Positions 1 through 8,404 of a DNA stretch of 63,097 nt are shown one piece after another. Position 1 is the first letter of the stretch; every line of letters begins with the position of its first letter. Made by a program: the position numbers and the translations under genes. The notes beneath the pieces are model-generated. The model was not told where the DNA came from, made no database searches, and worked only from the letters and a program-made list of their open reading frames with translations. The DNA comes from an uncultured Oscillospiraceae bacterium. Lineage in GTDB: Bacteria; Bacillota; Clostridia; Oscillospirales; Oscillospiraceae. The DNA lies in assembly GCA_934631005.1 (NCBI GenBank), contig CAKTXA010000013.1, positions 1-63,097 of the forward strand, in the 5' to 3' direction.

Positions 1-147
1 ATGAACAACTTAATTAAATCAAATTGTCCAAGGTGTTTGTCATGTTTCTCGTTGTTTAATTTACAAGGTACACTCGCTCGTTTTCGGAGCGGATCGCTCA
101 GCTTTGGGTCATCGGAACGTTCGTTCCTCACCGCAGCGAACTCTCGT
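1..147 (-). other. probable rRNA operon leader (rrn lies beyond the left edge)
   Basis: No credible ORF. Read on the reverse strand, it follows two tandem consensus promoters and holds ACCTTGTAAATTAAACAACG (positions 69-50), which resembles the conserved leader or spacer motif found next to Firmicute 16S/23S genes. It is AT-rich towards the edge. I infer that it is the 5' leader of an rRNA operon transcribed leftward out of the window. No mature rRNA sequence is visible. Confidence 0.55.
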
Positions 148-176
148 ATTATAGCACCGTGAGTTTCGTTTGTCAA
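148..176 (-). promoter_or_regulatory. consensus sigma-A promoter P2 (rrn-type tandem pair)
   Basis: On the reverse strand: -35 TTGACA (176-171), a 17-bp spacer and -10 TATAAT (153-148), with perfect hexamers. An A/T-rich tract (about 177-215) lies upstream and could act as an UP element. It points out of the left edge. Confidence 0.8.
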
Positions 177-255
177 GAAGTTTTTTCACTTGATTTCAAG
201 TTTTTTCTTGACCGTTCGCTCATCGGCGCGCCGCGCTCTTGCGGAACGCTCCGCT

Positions 256-284
256 ATCTTACCAAAATGGGCACCGTTTGTCAA
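256..284 (-). promoter_or_regulatory. sigma-A promoter P1 (rrn-type tandem pair)
   Basis: On the reverse strand: -35 TTGACA (284-279), a 17-bp spacer and -10 TAAGAT (261-256). The spacer begins AACG, as in P2 108 bp downstream. An A-rich upstream tract runs into the 3' end of the germination permease gene. Tandem strong promoters of this kind are typical of rRNA operons. Confidence 0.75.
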
Positions 285-287
285 CAC

Positions 288-1280
288 TTATTTTCTGTTT
301 TTTCGATCTTTTTTTACAGCCACTACCAGTAGTGTCACGGCCGGTAGAATGCCCCAAAATGCGGCCGCGCCGCCGCCCGAGAGCCACCCCGGCAGCGGGC
401 ACGCGACCCACCCGAGCACGAGCGCCAGCGCACAGATGCCCGGCGTGAGCCAGCGCGGCGCATCGCTTCGCCCAACTCCCGCGCAGAACAGCGCCGCGCA
501 CGACTGCGTCAGCAGCGCCGCCAGCACGAAAAAGCTCAGAAACAGCACCGCCGACACCAGCGGCTCCAGCCGCTCCATGACCGAGAGGATGGACAGGCTC
601 TTGCTGAGCGTGTAAAACGGCAGCTGGTCCGCCTGCGCCAGCTCCGGGCTCAGGCAGCCCGACGTCACCACGGCGAACACCGCCGGGGCCAGCGCCAGCA
701 CGGCGAGCATCCCATACGGCGCCGCGCCGCCGTCGGGCTTTCGCGGCAGGCCCAGCGTCATGGACGGCAGCAGGAGAGCAGGCAAAAGCGTCAGCAGCTG
801 CGACGGCTCGCCCCACGGCGCGCACCACGAGGGCCGCACCTGCCCCAGTGCCGTGAGCAGCAGCGCCAGATGGAGAATGGCCAGCACCGGCGCGAGCACC
901 GCCGCGCACCGCGCCGCGGCGCGCACCCCGCGAGCACCCGACGCGGCGCATAAAATCAGCAGCACAACGCCGCACAGTGCGCCCTCATCGCTCTCGGGGA
1001 ACGCGGCGGCGCTGCGCCGCGCCGTGTCGGCCAGGGCCGTGAGCGTCCAGAGCGCGGCAAGGAGCGAAGCGCCTCGTCCCGCCGCGCCGAACGCCTGCCC
1101 GGTCAGGTCAGTCAATGGACGCTGCCCCGCGCGCGCCCACAGCCGCCATACTATTATATAGTATCCCGCCGCAATGGCCCCCGCCGCGAGCACCCACTGC
1201 CACGACGCCGAGGCGCACAGCAGCATCACCGGCACGCCCAGCGCGCCGAAGCACCACGCCAGCTGCTGCCGCCGGGTCAT
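288..1280 (-). CDS. GerAB-type spore germination permease
   Basis: About 330 aa and almost wholly hydrophobic, with roughly ten predicted membrane helices, as in GerAB/GerKB permeases of the APC superfamily. These proteins form the inner-membrane nutrient receptor of spores together with the A and C subunits. ATG at 1280 is chosen because GGAGG lies 6 bases upstream; longer in-frame starts would run further into the C gene. It is last in a gerA-gerC-gerB operon and starts one base after the gerC stop. The sequence is alanine-rich and divergent. The family call rests on topology, length and operon partners more than on single motifs. Confidence 0.75.
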   Translation of the reverse strand: MTRRQQLAWCFGALGVPVMLLCASASWQWVLAAGAIAAGYYIIVWRLWARAGQRPLTDLTGQAFGAAGRGASLLAALWTLTALADTARRSAAAFPESDEGALCGVVLLILCAASGARGVRAAARCAAVLAPVLAILHLALLLTALGQVRPSWCAPWGEPSQLLTLLPALLLPSMTLGLPRKPDGGAAPYGMLAVLALAPAVFAVVTSGCLSPELAQADQLPFYTLSKSLSILSVMERLEPLVSAVLFLSFFVLAALLTQSCAALFCAGVGRSDAPRWLTPGICALALVLGWVACPLPGWLSGGGAAAFWGILPAVTLLVVAVKKDRKNRK

Positions 1281-1281
1281 A

Positions 1282-1791
1282 TCAGCCTCCATACAGCGCC
1301 AGCCTCCCCTGCGTGCAGACGAGCGTCTGCGGCCGCGGCGCATCCTTCGCGCCGAGCAGCGCCGCGCGCACATCCATCAGCCGCGCCCCGCCGCCGTGCG
1401 CGCGCAGAAAATCGCCCGCGGTCGTAAGTTTCGGCGCACCGCCCTGCACGATATACACCCGCGCCGCCGGGCGCAGGCTCCGGCTGTTTGCCGCCTGCGG
1501 CAGGGCGTACCGTGCCGCAGGCGTGATGAGGATGTGCTCCGCCGTCTGCAAAAACAGCGTCCCCGGCGCGCTGTCGCTTAAGCTCTTCAGCGCGTCGTCC
1601 AGCGTCGCGCCGACGCCGGTCAGCTCGTCCTCGCCCGCGTCGCACGTCACGCGCACCGCCCCGGCCGGGGCAGTGTCCACCTGCAGGACCGTCACCGGCA
1701 GCAGCTCCGCCGCATCCGTCGCCGCGGGCATCACGAGCCGCGCCGCGGCCAGCAGTGCCAGCAGCGCCGGGATCGCCCAGAATTTTTTCAT
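1282..1791 (-). CDS. short GerC-like spore germination protein
   Basis: 169 aa with an N-terminal hydrophobic signal-like segment (residues 1-28). The rest resembles only the N-terminal domain of Ger(x)C lipoproteins; canonical GerC proteins are about 350-400 aa. No lipobox cysteine is evident after the signal segment. It overlaps the gerA stop by 4 nt (ATGA), which implies translational coupling, and abuts gerB. Either this lineage uses a minimal C subunit or the gene is truncated. The frame is open with no downstream remnant, which favours a genuinely short form. Assignment is mainly by context. Confidence 0.6.
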   Translation of the reverse strand: MKKFWAIPALLALLAAARLVMPAATDAAELLPVTVLQVDTAPAGAVRVTCDAGEDELTGVGATLDDALKSLSDSAPGTLFLQTAEHILITPAARYALPQAANSRSLRPAARVYIVQGGAPKLTTAGDFLRAHGGGARLMDVRAALLGAKDAPRPQTLVCTQGRLALYGG

Positions 1792-3173
1792 GTCCGCCCC
1801 TCCTCACCGCGCCGCCCGTAGCGGCGGCGAATGAACGCGCCCCCGGCGCGCACCGCCGAAAACGGCGCAAGATACGCCTCGCCCAGCGAGGAAAGCCCCG
1901 CCAGATGCAGCAGCAGGGCAAGCAGCCCCACCGTCACGCCGAACAGCCCCGCGAGCCCCCCGAGCGCCGCCAGCGCAAAGCGCCAGATGCGCAGCGCGTC
2001 CGAAAGATCGCGGCTCGGCAGCGCAAAGCCGCAGATGCCCGCCGAGGCCGTGACGATCAGCGCCGCGGGCGAGACGAGCTTGGCGTCCACCGCCGCCGTG
2101 CCCACCACGAGCCCGCCGATGATCGACACCGCCGTGCCGATCGCCTGCGGCAGATGAAGCCCCGCCTCCTGCAAAATTTCAAATGCGGCAAGCAGGCCCA
2201 AAACCTCCAAAATCGTCGGAAAGGGCACATTTTGCTTGCTTTCAATGATGGCCTCCAGCAGCTTGGTCGGGATCATGCCCTGATGGTACATCGCCATCGC
2301 CGCGTACAGCCCCGGCAGCAGCAAACTCGCCAGCCCCGCGAGGTAGCGCAGCACGCGCACGCACGTGGCCGACACGTGATCGACCGCCCGGTCCTCCGGC
2401 GACTGCATCAGCCGCCCCAGGCTCACCGGTGCGAGAAAGCCCTCCGGCAGCCCGTCCACCAGCAGCCCAACCTGCCCCGCGAGCAGGCCCTGGCAGAACT
2501 TGTCCGTCCGCTCGGTGTACTCCATCATCGGAAACGCCGTCCGCCGCGCGCCCGTCACCGTCTCCTCCACCGACGCGGGCGACAGAAGCCCCCGCAGCTG
2601 AATTTCTCCCAGCCGCGCGCGCATCCGCGCCACCCGCTCCGGCGGCGTCACGCCGTCCAGATAGCAGAGCGTCACATTTGTCAAACTCTCGGTGCCGATC
2701 ACGCATTCCTCCAGCCGCAGGCGCGGATTGCGCAGGTGGCGGCGGATGAGGCTCGTGTTCGTGCGGACGGTCTCGGTGAACGCGTCCTTCGCGCCGCGTA
2801 CGGTGTTCTCGGCCTCCGGCGCGGAGATGCCGCGCTTTTCGCCCGTCTTGGCTTCGAAGCACAGCGCCTTCGGCAGACCCGGAAAGACCACCACGCAAAA
2901 GCCGTTCACCAGCTTCTGCGCCGCCGCGTCCGCCGTGTCCGCCTCCGAGACCGACGCACACCACACCCCGCCGCACAGCGCCCGGTCATACACGGCCTGC
3001 ATCGCCCCCGGCGCGATGCGCGCCAGCGGCTGCAGCACATACTCCGCGATGTCCCCGCCCGACGTCAGCCCGTCGATGAAAAACGCCGTGAGCGTCTGCC
3101 CGCCGGCCAGCACCGTGCGCTGCTCAAAATCGCCCGCGTTCACAAAGATCGCCTGAATGTCCTCCGGCTGCAC
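1788..3173 (-). CDS. GerA-family spore germination protein (A subunit)
   Basis: 461 aa. An N-terminal soluble region (about 1-250) carries the GerA hallmarks FFIDGL near residue 35 and NTSLIRRHLRNPRLR around residue 120. A C-terminal bundle of membrane helices follows (about 250-440). The A subunit of nutrient germinant receptors sits in the spore inner membrane. I chose GTG at 3173: GAGGGGG lies 8 bases upstream, and an upstream extension would be antisense to the femX-like gene. First gene of the gerA-C-B operon, behind a sigma-G-like promoter. Confidence 0.85.
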   Translation of the reverse strand: MQPEDIQAIFVNAGDFEQRTVLAGGQTLTAFFIDGLTSGGDIAEYVLQPLARIAPGAMQAVYDRALCGGVWCASVSEADTADAAAQKLVNGFCVVVFPGLPKALCFEAKTGEKRGISAPEAENTVRGAKDAFTETVRTNTSLIRRHLRNPRLRLEECVIGTESLTNVTLCYLDGVTPPERVARMRARLGEIQLRGLLSPASVEETVTGARRTAFPMMEYTERTDKFCQGLLAGQVGLLVDGLPEGFLAPVSLGRLMQSPEDRAVDHVSATCVRVLRYLAGLASLLLPGLYAAMAMYHQGMIPTKLLEAIIESKQNVPFPTILEVLGLLAAFEILQEAGLHLPQAIGTAVSIIGGLVVGTAAVDAKLVSPAALIVTASAGICGFALPSRDLSDALRIWRFALAALGGLAGLFGVTVGLLALLLHLAGLSSLGEAYLAPFSAVRAGGAFIRRRYGRRGEEGRT

Positions 3174-3200
3174 CGTGCATACCCCCTCAGCTTTTTGGGT

Positions 3201-3230
3201 TATTCTGCCGCAAAGCGGCAAAAAGTATAC
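3201..3230 (-). promoter_or_regulatory. sigma-G-like promoter for the gerA operon
   Basis: Reverse strand: GTATA (3230-3226), exactly 18 bp, then CAGAATA (3207-3201). The B. subtilis forespore sigma-G consensus is about GHATR-N18-CATNNTA, so there is one mismatch in the -10. It is correctly placed about 30-55 bases before the gerA GTG and fits forespore expression of germination receptors. Confidence 0.45.
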
Positions 3231-3256
3231 CGTGCCGGTTTGCATCTGACCGTCAG

Positions 3257-3286
3257 TTGTGATAGAATATTGTGACATACTATATA
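3257..3286 (+). promoter_or_regulatory. possible sigma-A promoter for the femX-alr operon
   Basis: TTGTGA (3257-3262), an 18-bp spacer and TATATA (3281-3286), in an AT-rich pocket 26 bp before the femX-like ATG. The hexamers are imperfect. Confidence 0.4.
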
Positions 3287-3311
3287 AAATACCCGAATTG
3301 GGAGAGATACC

Positions 3312-4376
3312 ATGTACGAATTCATCACGGAAGCCACGCTTCCGGAATACGAAGCCTTTGTCCAGTCGCACCCGAAGGGCAATTTTGCCCAGAGCAGCCT
3401 GTGGGCCAAGCAGAAGCCCATGTGGCAGTGGGACGCCGTGGCCGTCCGCGGCCAGGACGGCCGCATCTGCGGCACCATGGCGCTGATGACGCGCAGGGTG
3501 CCCGGCATCGGCAAAACGCTGATGTACGGCTGCCGCGCGCCGGTGTGCGACGTACACGACCGCGAGACCTTCACGCAGCTGCTGGAGGGCGCAAGGGCGC
3601 TGGCGAAGCAGCGAAAGTCCTACGTCATCAAGATCGACCCCGACGTGCCGTCGTCGGACACGGAATTTGCCGCGATGCTCAAAGACGCGGGCTTCCACAG
3701 CAAAGAGGGCGGCAAGAATTTTGAGGCCGTGAACCCGCGCTATGTGTTCCGCCTGAACGTCGAGGGCAAAACGGAGGAAGAGGTCCTCGCGGGCTTCCAC
3801 CAGAAGTGGCGCTACAACATCCGTCTGGCCGAGCGCAAGGGCGTAACGGTGCGCATCTGCGGGCAGGAGATGATCGGCGCGTTCTCCGACCTTATGCTCA
3901 CCACCGGCGTGCGCGACGGCTTTGTCACCCGCAAGCCGGAGTATTTTTCCGCGATGCTGGAGAATCTCGGCGAGCACTGCCGGCTGTATATGGCGTTCAG
4001 CCCCGAGGGCACGCCCATCGCGGGCACGCTCGCCATCGCCTACGGCGACAAGGTGTGGTACCTCTACGGCGCGTCGAGTAACGAGCACCGCAACCTCATG
4101 CCGAATTATCTTTTGCAGTGGCGCATGATCCAGTGGGCCATCGAGCGCGGCTGCCGGGTGTATGATTTCCGCGGCGTGTCGGGCGATGTGTCGGAGGACA
4201 ACCCGCTCTACGGCCTGTTCCGCTTCAAGCAGGGCTTCGGCGGCGACTTTACGGAATTTGTGGGCGAGATGGACCTGGTTTTGAACCCTGTTATTTATTG
4301 GTGCGTGGAGCACGGCACGTCCGTTTTTAAGGAGCTGCGCCGGCGGCTGTACCTCATCAAAAACCGCGGAAAATAA
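3312..4376 (+). CDS. FemX/FemAB-type peptidyltransferase (peptidoglycan bridge aminoacyl ligase)
   Basis: 354 aa, the usual size for Fem ligases without the antiparallel coiled coil. It has two GNAT-like halves. Typical features are FAQSSLWAKQK near residue 25, WRYNIRLAERKGV near 170 and the C-terminal YDFRGVSGD...GLFRFKQGFGG signature (about 290-325) shared by FemX/MurM proteins. These enzymes use aminoacyl-tRNA to add the first cross-bridge residue to lipid II at the inner membrane. GGGAGAG precedes the ATG. It is followed 18 bp later by an alanine racemase-like gene, which suits a cell-wall amino acid role. The amino acid transferred cannot be read from sequence. Confidence 0.85.
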   Translation: MYEFITEATLPEYEAFVQSHPKGNFAQSSLWAKQKPMWQWDAVAVRGQDGRICGTMALMTRRVPGIGKTLMYGCRAPVCDVHDRETFTQLLEGARALAKQRKSYVIKIDPDVPSSDTEFAAMLKDAGFHSKEGGKNFEAVNPRYVFRLNVEGKTEEEVLAGFHQKWRYNIRLAERKGVTVRICGQEMIGAFSDLMLTTGVRDGFVTRKPEYFSAMLENLGEHCRLYMAFSPEGTPIAGTLAIAYGDKVWYLYGASSNEHRNLMPNYLLQWRMIQWAIERGCRVYDFRGVSGDVSEDNPLYGLFRFKQGFGGDFTEFVGEMDLVLNPVIYWCVEHGTSVFKELRRRLYLIKNRGK

Positions 4377-4394
4377 ACAGAAAGGCGGCGGACC

Positions 4395-5486
4395 ATGAAG
4401 GCGTATTATGTGGAAAGCGGCGACATCCGCAAAAATCTCGAAAATCTCAAAAAACGCGCGGGCGACGCGCCCATCTGGGCGGTGCTCAAGGGGAACGGCT
4501 ACGGCCTCGGCCTCGTTCCGATGGCGCAGCTTTGCCGTGAATGCGGCATCACGCGCTTTTGCATCACCGAGCCGAACGACGCGGCGCTGCTGCGCTCGTC
4601 CGGCTTCCAGACGGAACAGATCCTCATGCTCCGCCCCACGACCGACCCGGACGAGGTGCATATGCTGCTCGACCTGAACGTCATCGCGACGGTGTCGAGC
4701 CAGGACGACGCGGCGCTCTTAAACGGCGTGGCCGCCCAGCGCGGCGCGGTCGCCGAGGCGCACATCAAGATCGACACCGGCATGGGGCGCTATGGCTTTC
4801 TGCCGTCAGACGTGGACAAGGTCCTTCGCATCTACGCCTATATGGACGCCATCGCCATCTCCGGCATCTACACGCACCTGCACTCCGCGTTCTGCAATAA
4901 AAAGGCCACCCGTTTGCAGGCGGCGGCATTTGACGGCGTGCTGCAGGCCATCAAAAAAGCCGGGTACGAGACCGGCATCCCCCATATCTGCAACTCCGCG
5001 GGGCTGCTGCGCTTCCCCGACCTGGCGATGGGCGGCGTGCGCGTCGGCTCGGCCATTTTGGGAAGACTCAGCTTCAAGGGCAGCTACGGCTTAAAGCGCG
5101 TGGGCGTCTGCGAGGCCGCCATCGACGAGATCCGGTGGCTGCCCAAGGGGCACACCTGCGGCTACGGCGCGGCATGGAAGGCCAAGCGCCCCACCCGCAT
5201 CGCCGTCATCCCGGTCGGCTGGTATCACGGCTTCGGCTGCGAGATGGGGCACGATGTGTTCCGCCTGCGTGACCAGCTGCGCGCCGCGCTGTCGGCGCTG
5301 CGCGGCATTTTCCGGCGCAGGTCGTATTACGTCATGCTCGGCACGCAGCGCTGCAAGGTGCTCGGGCACATCGGGATGCTGCACACCGTCATCGACGTGA
5401 CGAAGGTCAAATGCGCCCTCGGCGACCGCGTGCAGCTGAACATCAATCCCCTGATGCTCAAGGGCATGGACGTCGTCTTTCGGTGA
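4395..5486 (+). CDS. alr: alanine racemase-family PLP enzyme
   Basis: 363 aa. An N-terminal PLP barrel has the Schiff-base lysine in AVLKGNGYGLG (about residue 32; usual form AVVKANAYGHG), HIKIDTGMGRYGF (about 123-135) and CGYGAAW carrying the expected catalytic Tyr. It should interconvert L- and D-alanine for peptidoglycan. Odd feature: the segment that normally reads G-R-x-C-M-D-Q reads GHIGMLH here, so the usual Asp after Met is replaced by Leu. Substrate range may therefore differ (for example serine). It sits in an apparent operon after the FemX-like gene. Confidence 0.8.
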   Translation: MKAYYVESGDIRKNLENLKKRAGDAPIWAVLKGNGYGLGLVPMAQLCRECGITRFCITEPNDAALLRSSGFQTEQILMLRPTTDPDEVHMLLDLNVIATVSSQDDAALLNGVAAQRGAVAEAHIKIDTGMGRYGFLPSDVDKVLRIYAYMDAIAISGIYTHLHSAFCNKKATRLQAAAFDGVLQAIKKAGYETGIPHICNSAGLLRFPDLAMGGVRVGSAILGRLSFKGSYGLKRVGVCEAAIDEIRWLPKGHTCGYGAAWKAKRPTRIAVIPVGWYHGFGCEMGHDVFRLRDQLRAALSALRGIFRRRSYYVMLGTQRCKVLGHIGMLHTVIDVTKVKCALGDRVQLNINPLMLKGMDVVFR

Positions 5487-5535
5487 GCGGCGCCGCACGG
5501 CGCCGCTTCCTTCGATTGGAGAATAAGGAGCTTTT

Positions 5536-6900
5536 ATGTCTGATATGATCGCCGCCGTCGCCACCGGCTGGGTGCGCGCCGGGATCGGCATTCTGCGCCT
5601 GTCGGGAGACGGCTGCATCGAGGCCGCCGAGGCTGTGTTCCGCGCCAAAAGCGGCAGGCCTCTGCGGCAGCTTCCTCCCGGCCGTCTCACGCTCGGCACG
5701 CTCTTTGACGAGCAGGCGCGGCCCATCGACCAGTGCGTCGCGGTCGTGTTCCGCGCGCCGCACTCCTATACCGGGGAGGACGCCGTGGAGTTTCAGTGCC
5801 ACGGCTCGCCCGCCGTGCTCGCGGCGGGGCTGCGGGCGCTGTTTGCAAACGGCTTCCGGCAGGCGCTCGCGGGCGAGTTCACCCGCCGTGCATTTTTGAC
5901 TGGCCAGATGGATCTGACGCAGGCCGAGGCCGTCATCGACCTCATCGACGCCGAAACGCCCGACGCCGCGGCCAACGCCGCCGGGCAGGTAGACGGCGCA
6001 CTGCGCCGCAAGATCGAGCCGCTGTATGACGCGCTGTGCGCCATCTGCGCGCATTTTCACGCCGTACTCGACTATCCCGACGAGGATATTGACCCCTTCC
6101 AGCTGGAGGATCACCGCAAAACGCTGCTGGAGGTGCGCGAAGCGCTCATCCGGCTGCTTGCCACCTGCGCCCGCGGGCGGCGACTGAAAGACGGCGTGCG
6201 TGCCGTCATCCTCGGCAGCCCGAACGTGGGAAAATCGAGCCTGCTCAACGCCCTGTGCGGCTATGACCGCGTGATCGTCACCAGCATCCCCGGCACCACG
6301 CGTGACACCGTGGAGGAATCCGTCACGCTCGGCCGCCATCTTCTGCGCCTTTTTGACACCGCGGGCATCCGCGACACCGACGACACCGTGGAAAAGATCG
6401 GCGTCACCCGCGCCGAGCAGGCCGCCGAGGGTGCGGAGCTGGCGCTGCTCGTCTGCGACGGCAGCAGGCCGCTGCATGATGAGGATGAACGCGCCGTCCG
6501 CGCCGCGCTGGGCGCGCCGCGCGCCATCGCGGTGCTCAATAAGTCAGACCTCCCCCAGTGCGTGCAGCCGTCCGATCTGCCGTTTGACCTTGTCGTGCCC
6601 GTGAGCGCGAAAAACGGTACGGGGCTCGACCTTCTTGAGCAGGCGCTGGACCTCGCCTTTCCGGACGGCGGCGCGCCGTGCGACGGCGGCGTGCTCACGA
6701 ACGCCCGCCAGTCGGGCGCGCTCGTCCGCGCGGGCAAGGCCATCGACTGCGCGCTCTCGTCCATGGACGCCGGGATGACGCCCGACGCGGTACTGCTTGA
6801 CGTGGAGAGCGCCATGCAGGCCCTCGGCGAGGTCACCGGCCGCGTTGTGCGGGAGGATATTACAAACGAAATTTTTTCACGCTTCTGCGTGGGTAAATGA
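5536..6900 (+). CDS. mnmE: tRNA uridine-5-carboxymethylaminomethyl modification GTPase MnmE
   Basis: 454 aa, full length. It has an N-terminal tetrahydrofolate-binding domain, a helical domain and an inserted Ras-like G domain: G1 GSPNVGKSS (about 227-235), G2 GTTRDT, G3 DTAGIRD (about 275), G4 NKSD (about 335). It ends in CVGK, the C-x-G-K motif required for modification. With MnmG it modifies U34 of certain tRNAs. AAGGAG lies 5 bases before the ATG. It is 9 bp upstream of a cysteine desulfurase, a sensible partner because the same wobble uridine is often thiolated. Confidence 0.97.
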   Translation: MSDMIAAVATGWVRAGIGILRLSGDGCIEAAEAVFRAKSGRPLRQLPPGRLTLGTLFDEQARPIDQCVAVVFRAPHSYTGEDAVEFQCHGSPAVLAAGLRALFANGFRQALAGEFTRRAFLTGQMDLTQAEAVIDLIDAETPDAAANAAGQVDGALRRKIEPLYDALCAICAHFHAVLDYPDEDIDPFQLEDHRKTLLEVREALIRLLATCARGRRLKDGVRAVILGSPNVGKSSLLNALCGYDRVIVTSIPGTTRDTVEESVTLGRHLLRLFDTAGIRDTDDTVEKIGVTRAEQAAEGAELALLVCDGSRPLHDEDERAVRAALGAPRAIAVLNKSDLPQCVQPSDLPFDLVVPVSAKNGTGLDLLEQALDLAFPDGGAPCDGGVLTNARQSGALVRAGKAIDCALSSMDAGMTPDAVLLDVESAMQALGEVTGRVVREDITNEIFSRFCVGK

Positions 6901-6909
6901 GGCATTTTT

Positions 6910-8034
6910 ATGATCTATCTGGACAATTCCGCCACCACAAAGCCGTGTGACGCGTGCGTGGAGGCGATGGCGCATATGCTGCGGGACGCGTGGGGCAACC
7001 CCTCGTCCGTCCACCAGCTCGGCATTGACGCCGAACGGGCGCTTCGCACTGCGCGCGGTCAGGTCGCCAGGGCCCTCGGCGCGGAGGAGGGGCGCGTGTT
7101 CTTCACCTCCGGCGGCACCGAGGCCGACAACTGGGCCATCTTCGGCGCGGCCGAGCGGCTGGGCAAGCGCGGCAAACACATCGTCACCACCGCCGTGGAG
7201 CACCACGCCGTGCTCCACCCGATGCAGAAGCTGGAGTCCCGCGGCTTTGAGGTCACATACCTCCAGCCGGACGAGACGGGCTTCGTCTCCGCCGAAGCGC
7301 TCGCGGCCGCGCTGCGGCCCGATACGATTTTGGTGTCCGTGATGATGGTCAATAACGAGACCGGCGCGGTCATGCCCATCCGCGACATGATCCGCGCCAC
7401 GCGCCGCAAAAGCCCGCTGGCGCTGTTCCACACCGACGCCGTGCAGGGCTTTTTCAAGCTGCCGTTTCAGGCCAAGACGCTCGGCGCAGACCTCATCTCC
7501 GTCTCCGGCCACAAGATCCACGCCGCCAAGGGCGTGGGCGCGCTGTACATCCGCCCGGGCCTGCCGCTGCCGCCGCTGATCCTAGGCGGCGGGCAGGAGG
7601 GCAATTTCCGCTCCGGCACCGAAAATCTGCCCGGCATCTGCGGCTTTGGCGCGGCGTGCGCGGCGCAGCTGCCCACGCTCCCGGCGCAGATCGCCCATAT
7701 GACCGCCCTGCGTGACGCCTGCCGCGCACAGCTGGCGGATGTTCCGGGGCTTGTGCTCATCGGGCGGCAGGACGCGCCGCACATCGTGAACCTCTCCCTG
7801 CCGCACCTGCGCTCGCAGGGCATCATCAACTGCCTGCAGGACCGCGGCATCTACGTCTCGGCAGGCTCCGCCTGCTCCCGCGGCCACCGCAGCCACGTGC
7901 TGGAGGCCATGCACCTCCCCCCCGAGGTCATCGACGGCTCCATCCGCATCTCCTTCTCCGCGGAGAATACAGAACAGGACGTTGCCGCCCTGAAAGAAGC
8001 CCTCCTCGCCGCAAAATTGGCCCTGAAAGGATAA
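6910..8034 (+). CDS. cysteine desulfurase (NifS/IscS family)
   Basis: 374 aa class-V aminotransferase fold. It starts MIYLDNSATTKP, as NifS-like proteins do. The PLP lysine is in SGHKIHAAKG (Lys202) and the catalytic cysteine in SAGSACSRG (Cys322). It converts cysteine to alanine and passes persulfide sulfur to acceptors. No iscU or mnmA is adjacent. Its place behind mnmE suggests supply of sulfur for tRNA thiolation, though Fe-S assembly cannot be excluded. Confidence 0.93.
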   Translation: MIYLDNSATTKPCDACVEAMAHMLRDAWGNPSSVHQLGIDAERALRTARGQVARALGAEEGRVFFTSGGTEADNWAIFGAAERLGKRGKHIVTTAVEHHAVLHPMQKLESRGFEVTYLQPDETGFVSAEALAAALRPDTILVSVMMVNNETGAVMPIRDMIRATRRKSPLALFHTDAVQGFFKLPFQAKTLGADLISVSGHKIHAAKGVGALYIRPGLPLPPLILGGGQEGNFRSGTENLPGICGFGAACAAQLPTLPAQIAHMTALRDACRAQLADVPGLVLIGRQDAPHIVNLSLPHLRSQGIINCLQDRGIYVSAGSACSRGHRSHVLEAMHLPPEVIDGSIRISFSAENTEQDVAALKEALLAAKLALKG

Positions 8035-8048
8035 AAGCCCCCGCCCGC

Positions 8049-8345
8049 TGGTACGCGACATCGTTCTTTAGCGGCAGTGCCGATTTGCTGAGGGGCCCAT
8101 AGCTTCCCCTGGGGGCCGATTCCCCCTATCAGGGGGAAATGTCCCGAAGGGACAAAGAGGGTAGGGACAGCTGTCGCCGCAGGCGACTGATGAGGGTCGG
8201 GGAGCACTGAAACATAGCTTAGCATGCTCAGCAAAACGTAACTGCTCCCCGACCCTCATCAGTCTGCTCCGCTAACGCTCCGCAGCCAGCTTCCCCGAGG
8301 GGAAGCCAAGAGGTGCCTACAAATCGGCACTGCCGCAAAAATACG
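8049..8345. repeat. intergenic palindromic repeat, locus 1 (266-bp MITE-like core)
   Basis: The core 8071-8336 is bounded by a perfect 16-bp inverted repeat, GCGGCAGTGCCGATTT / AAATCGGCACTGCCGC. Inside are nested palindromes: a GGGGGAAA-type stem (8118-8140), a GTCCCGAAGGGAC stem, CTGTCGCCGCAGGCGAC, and a long stem pairing GGTCGGGGAGCA with its complement near 8245. No ORF. The same modules recur at the other repeat loci. Confidence 0.85.
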
Positions 8346-8357
8346 GCACAAACTGCC

Positions 8358-8392
8358 AAAAAAAACGCCCGCTGCCTCTTGGCAGCGGGCGT
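8358..8392 (-). terminator. intrinsic terminator of murA
   Basis: 12-bp stem 8365-8376 / 8381-8392 (ACGCCCGCTGCC and complement) with a 4-nt loop. On the reverse strand a T-run (8364-8358) follows. It lies 12 bp after the murA stop. Confidence 0.9.
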
Positions 8393-8404
8393 ATGATCTT
8401 CTCT

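Noticed and set aside
1755..3275. 506-aa plus-strand frame opposite gerA
   Set aside because: Arg/Gln/His-rich composition typical of antisense reading in GC-rich DNA; no recognisable domain.
3174..4661. N-terminal extension of gerA into a 957-aa frame
   Set aside because: The extension is antisense to the FemX-like gene and has no GerA features. GTG 3173 with a strong ribosome site explains the start.
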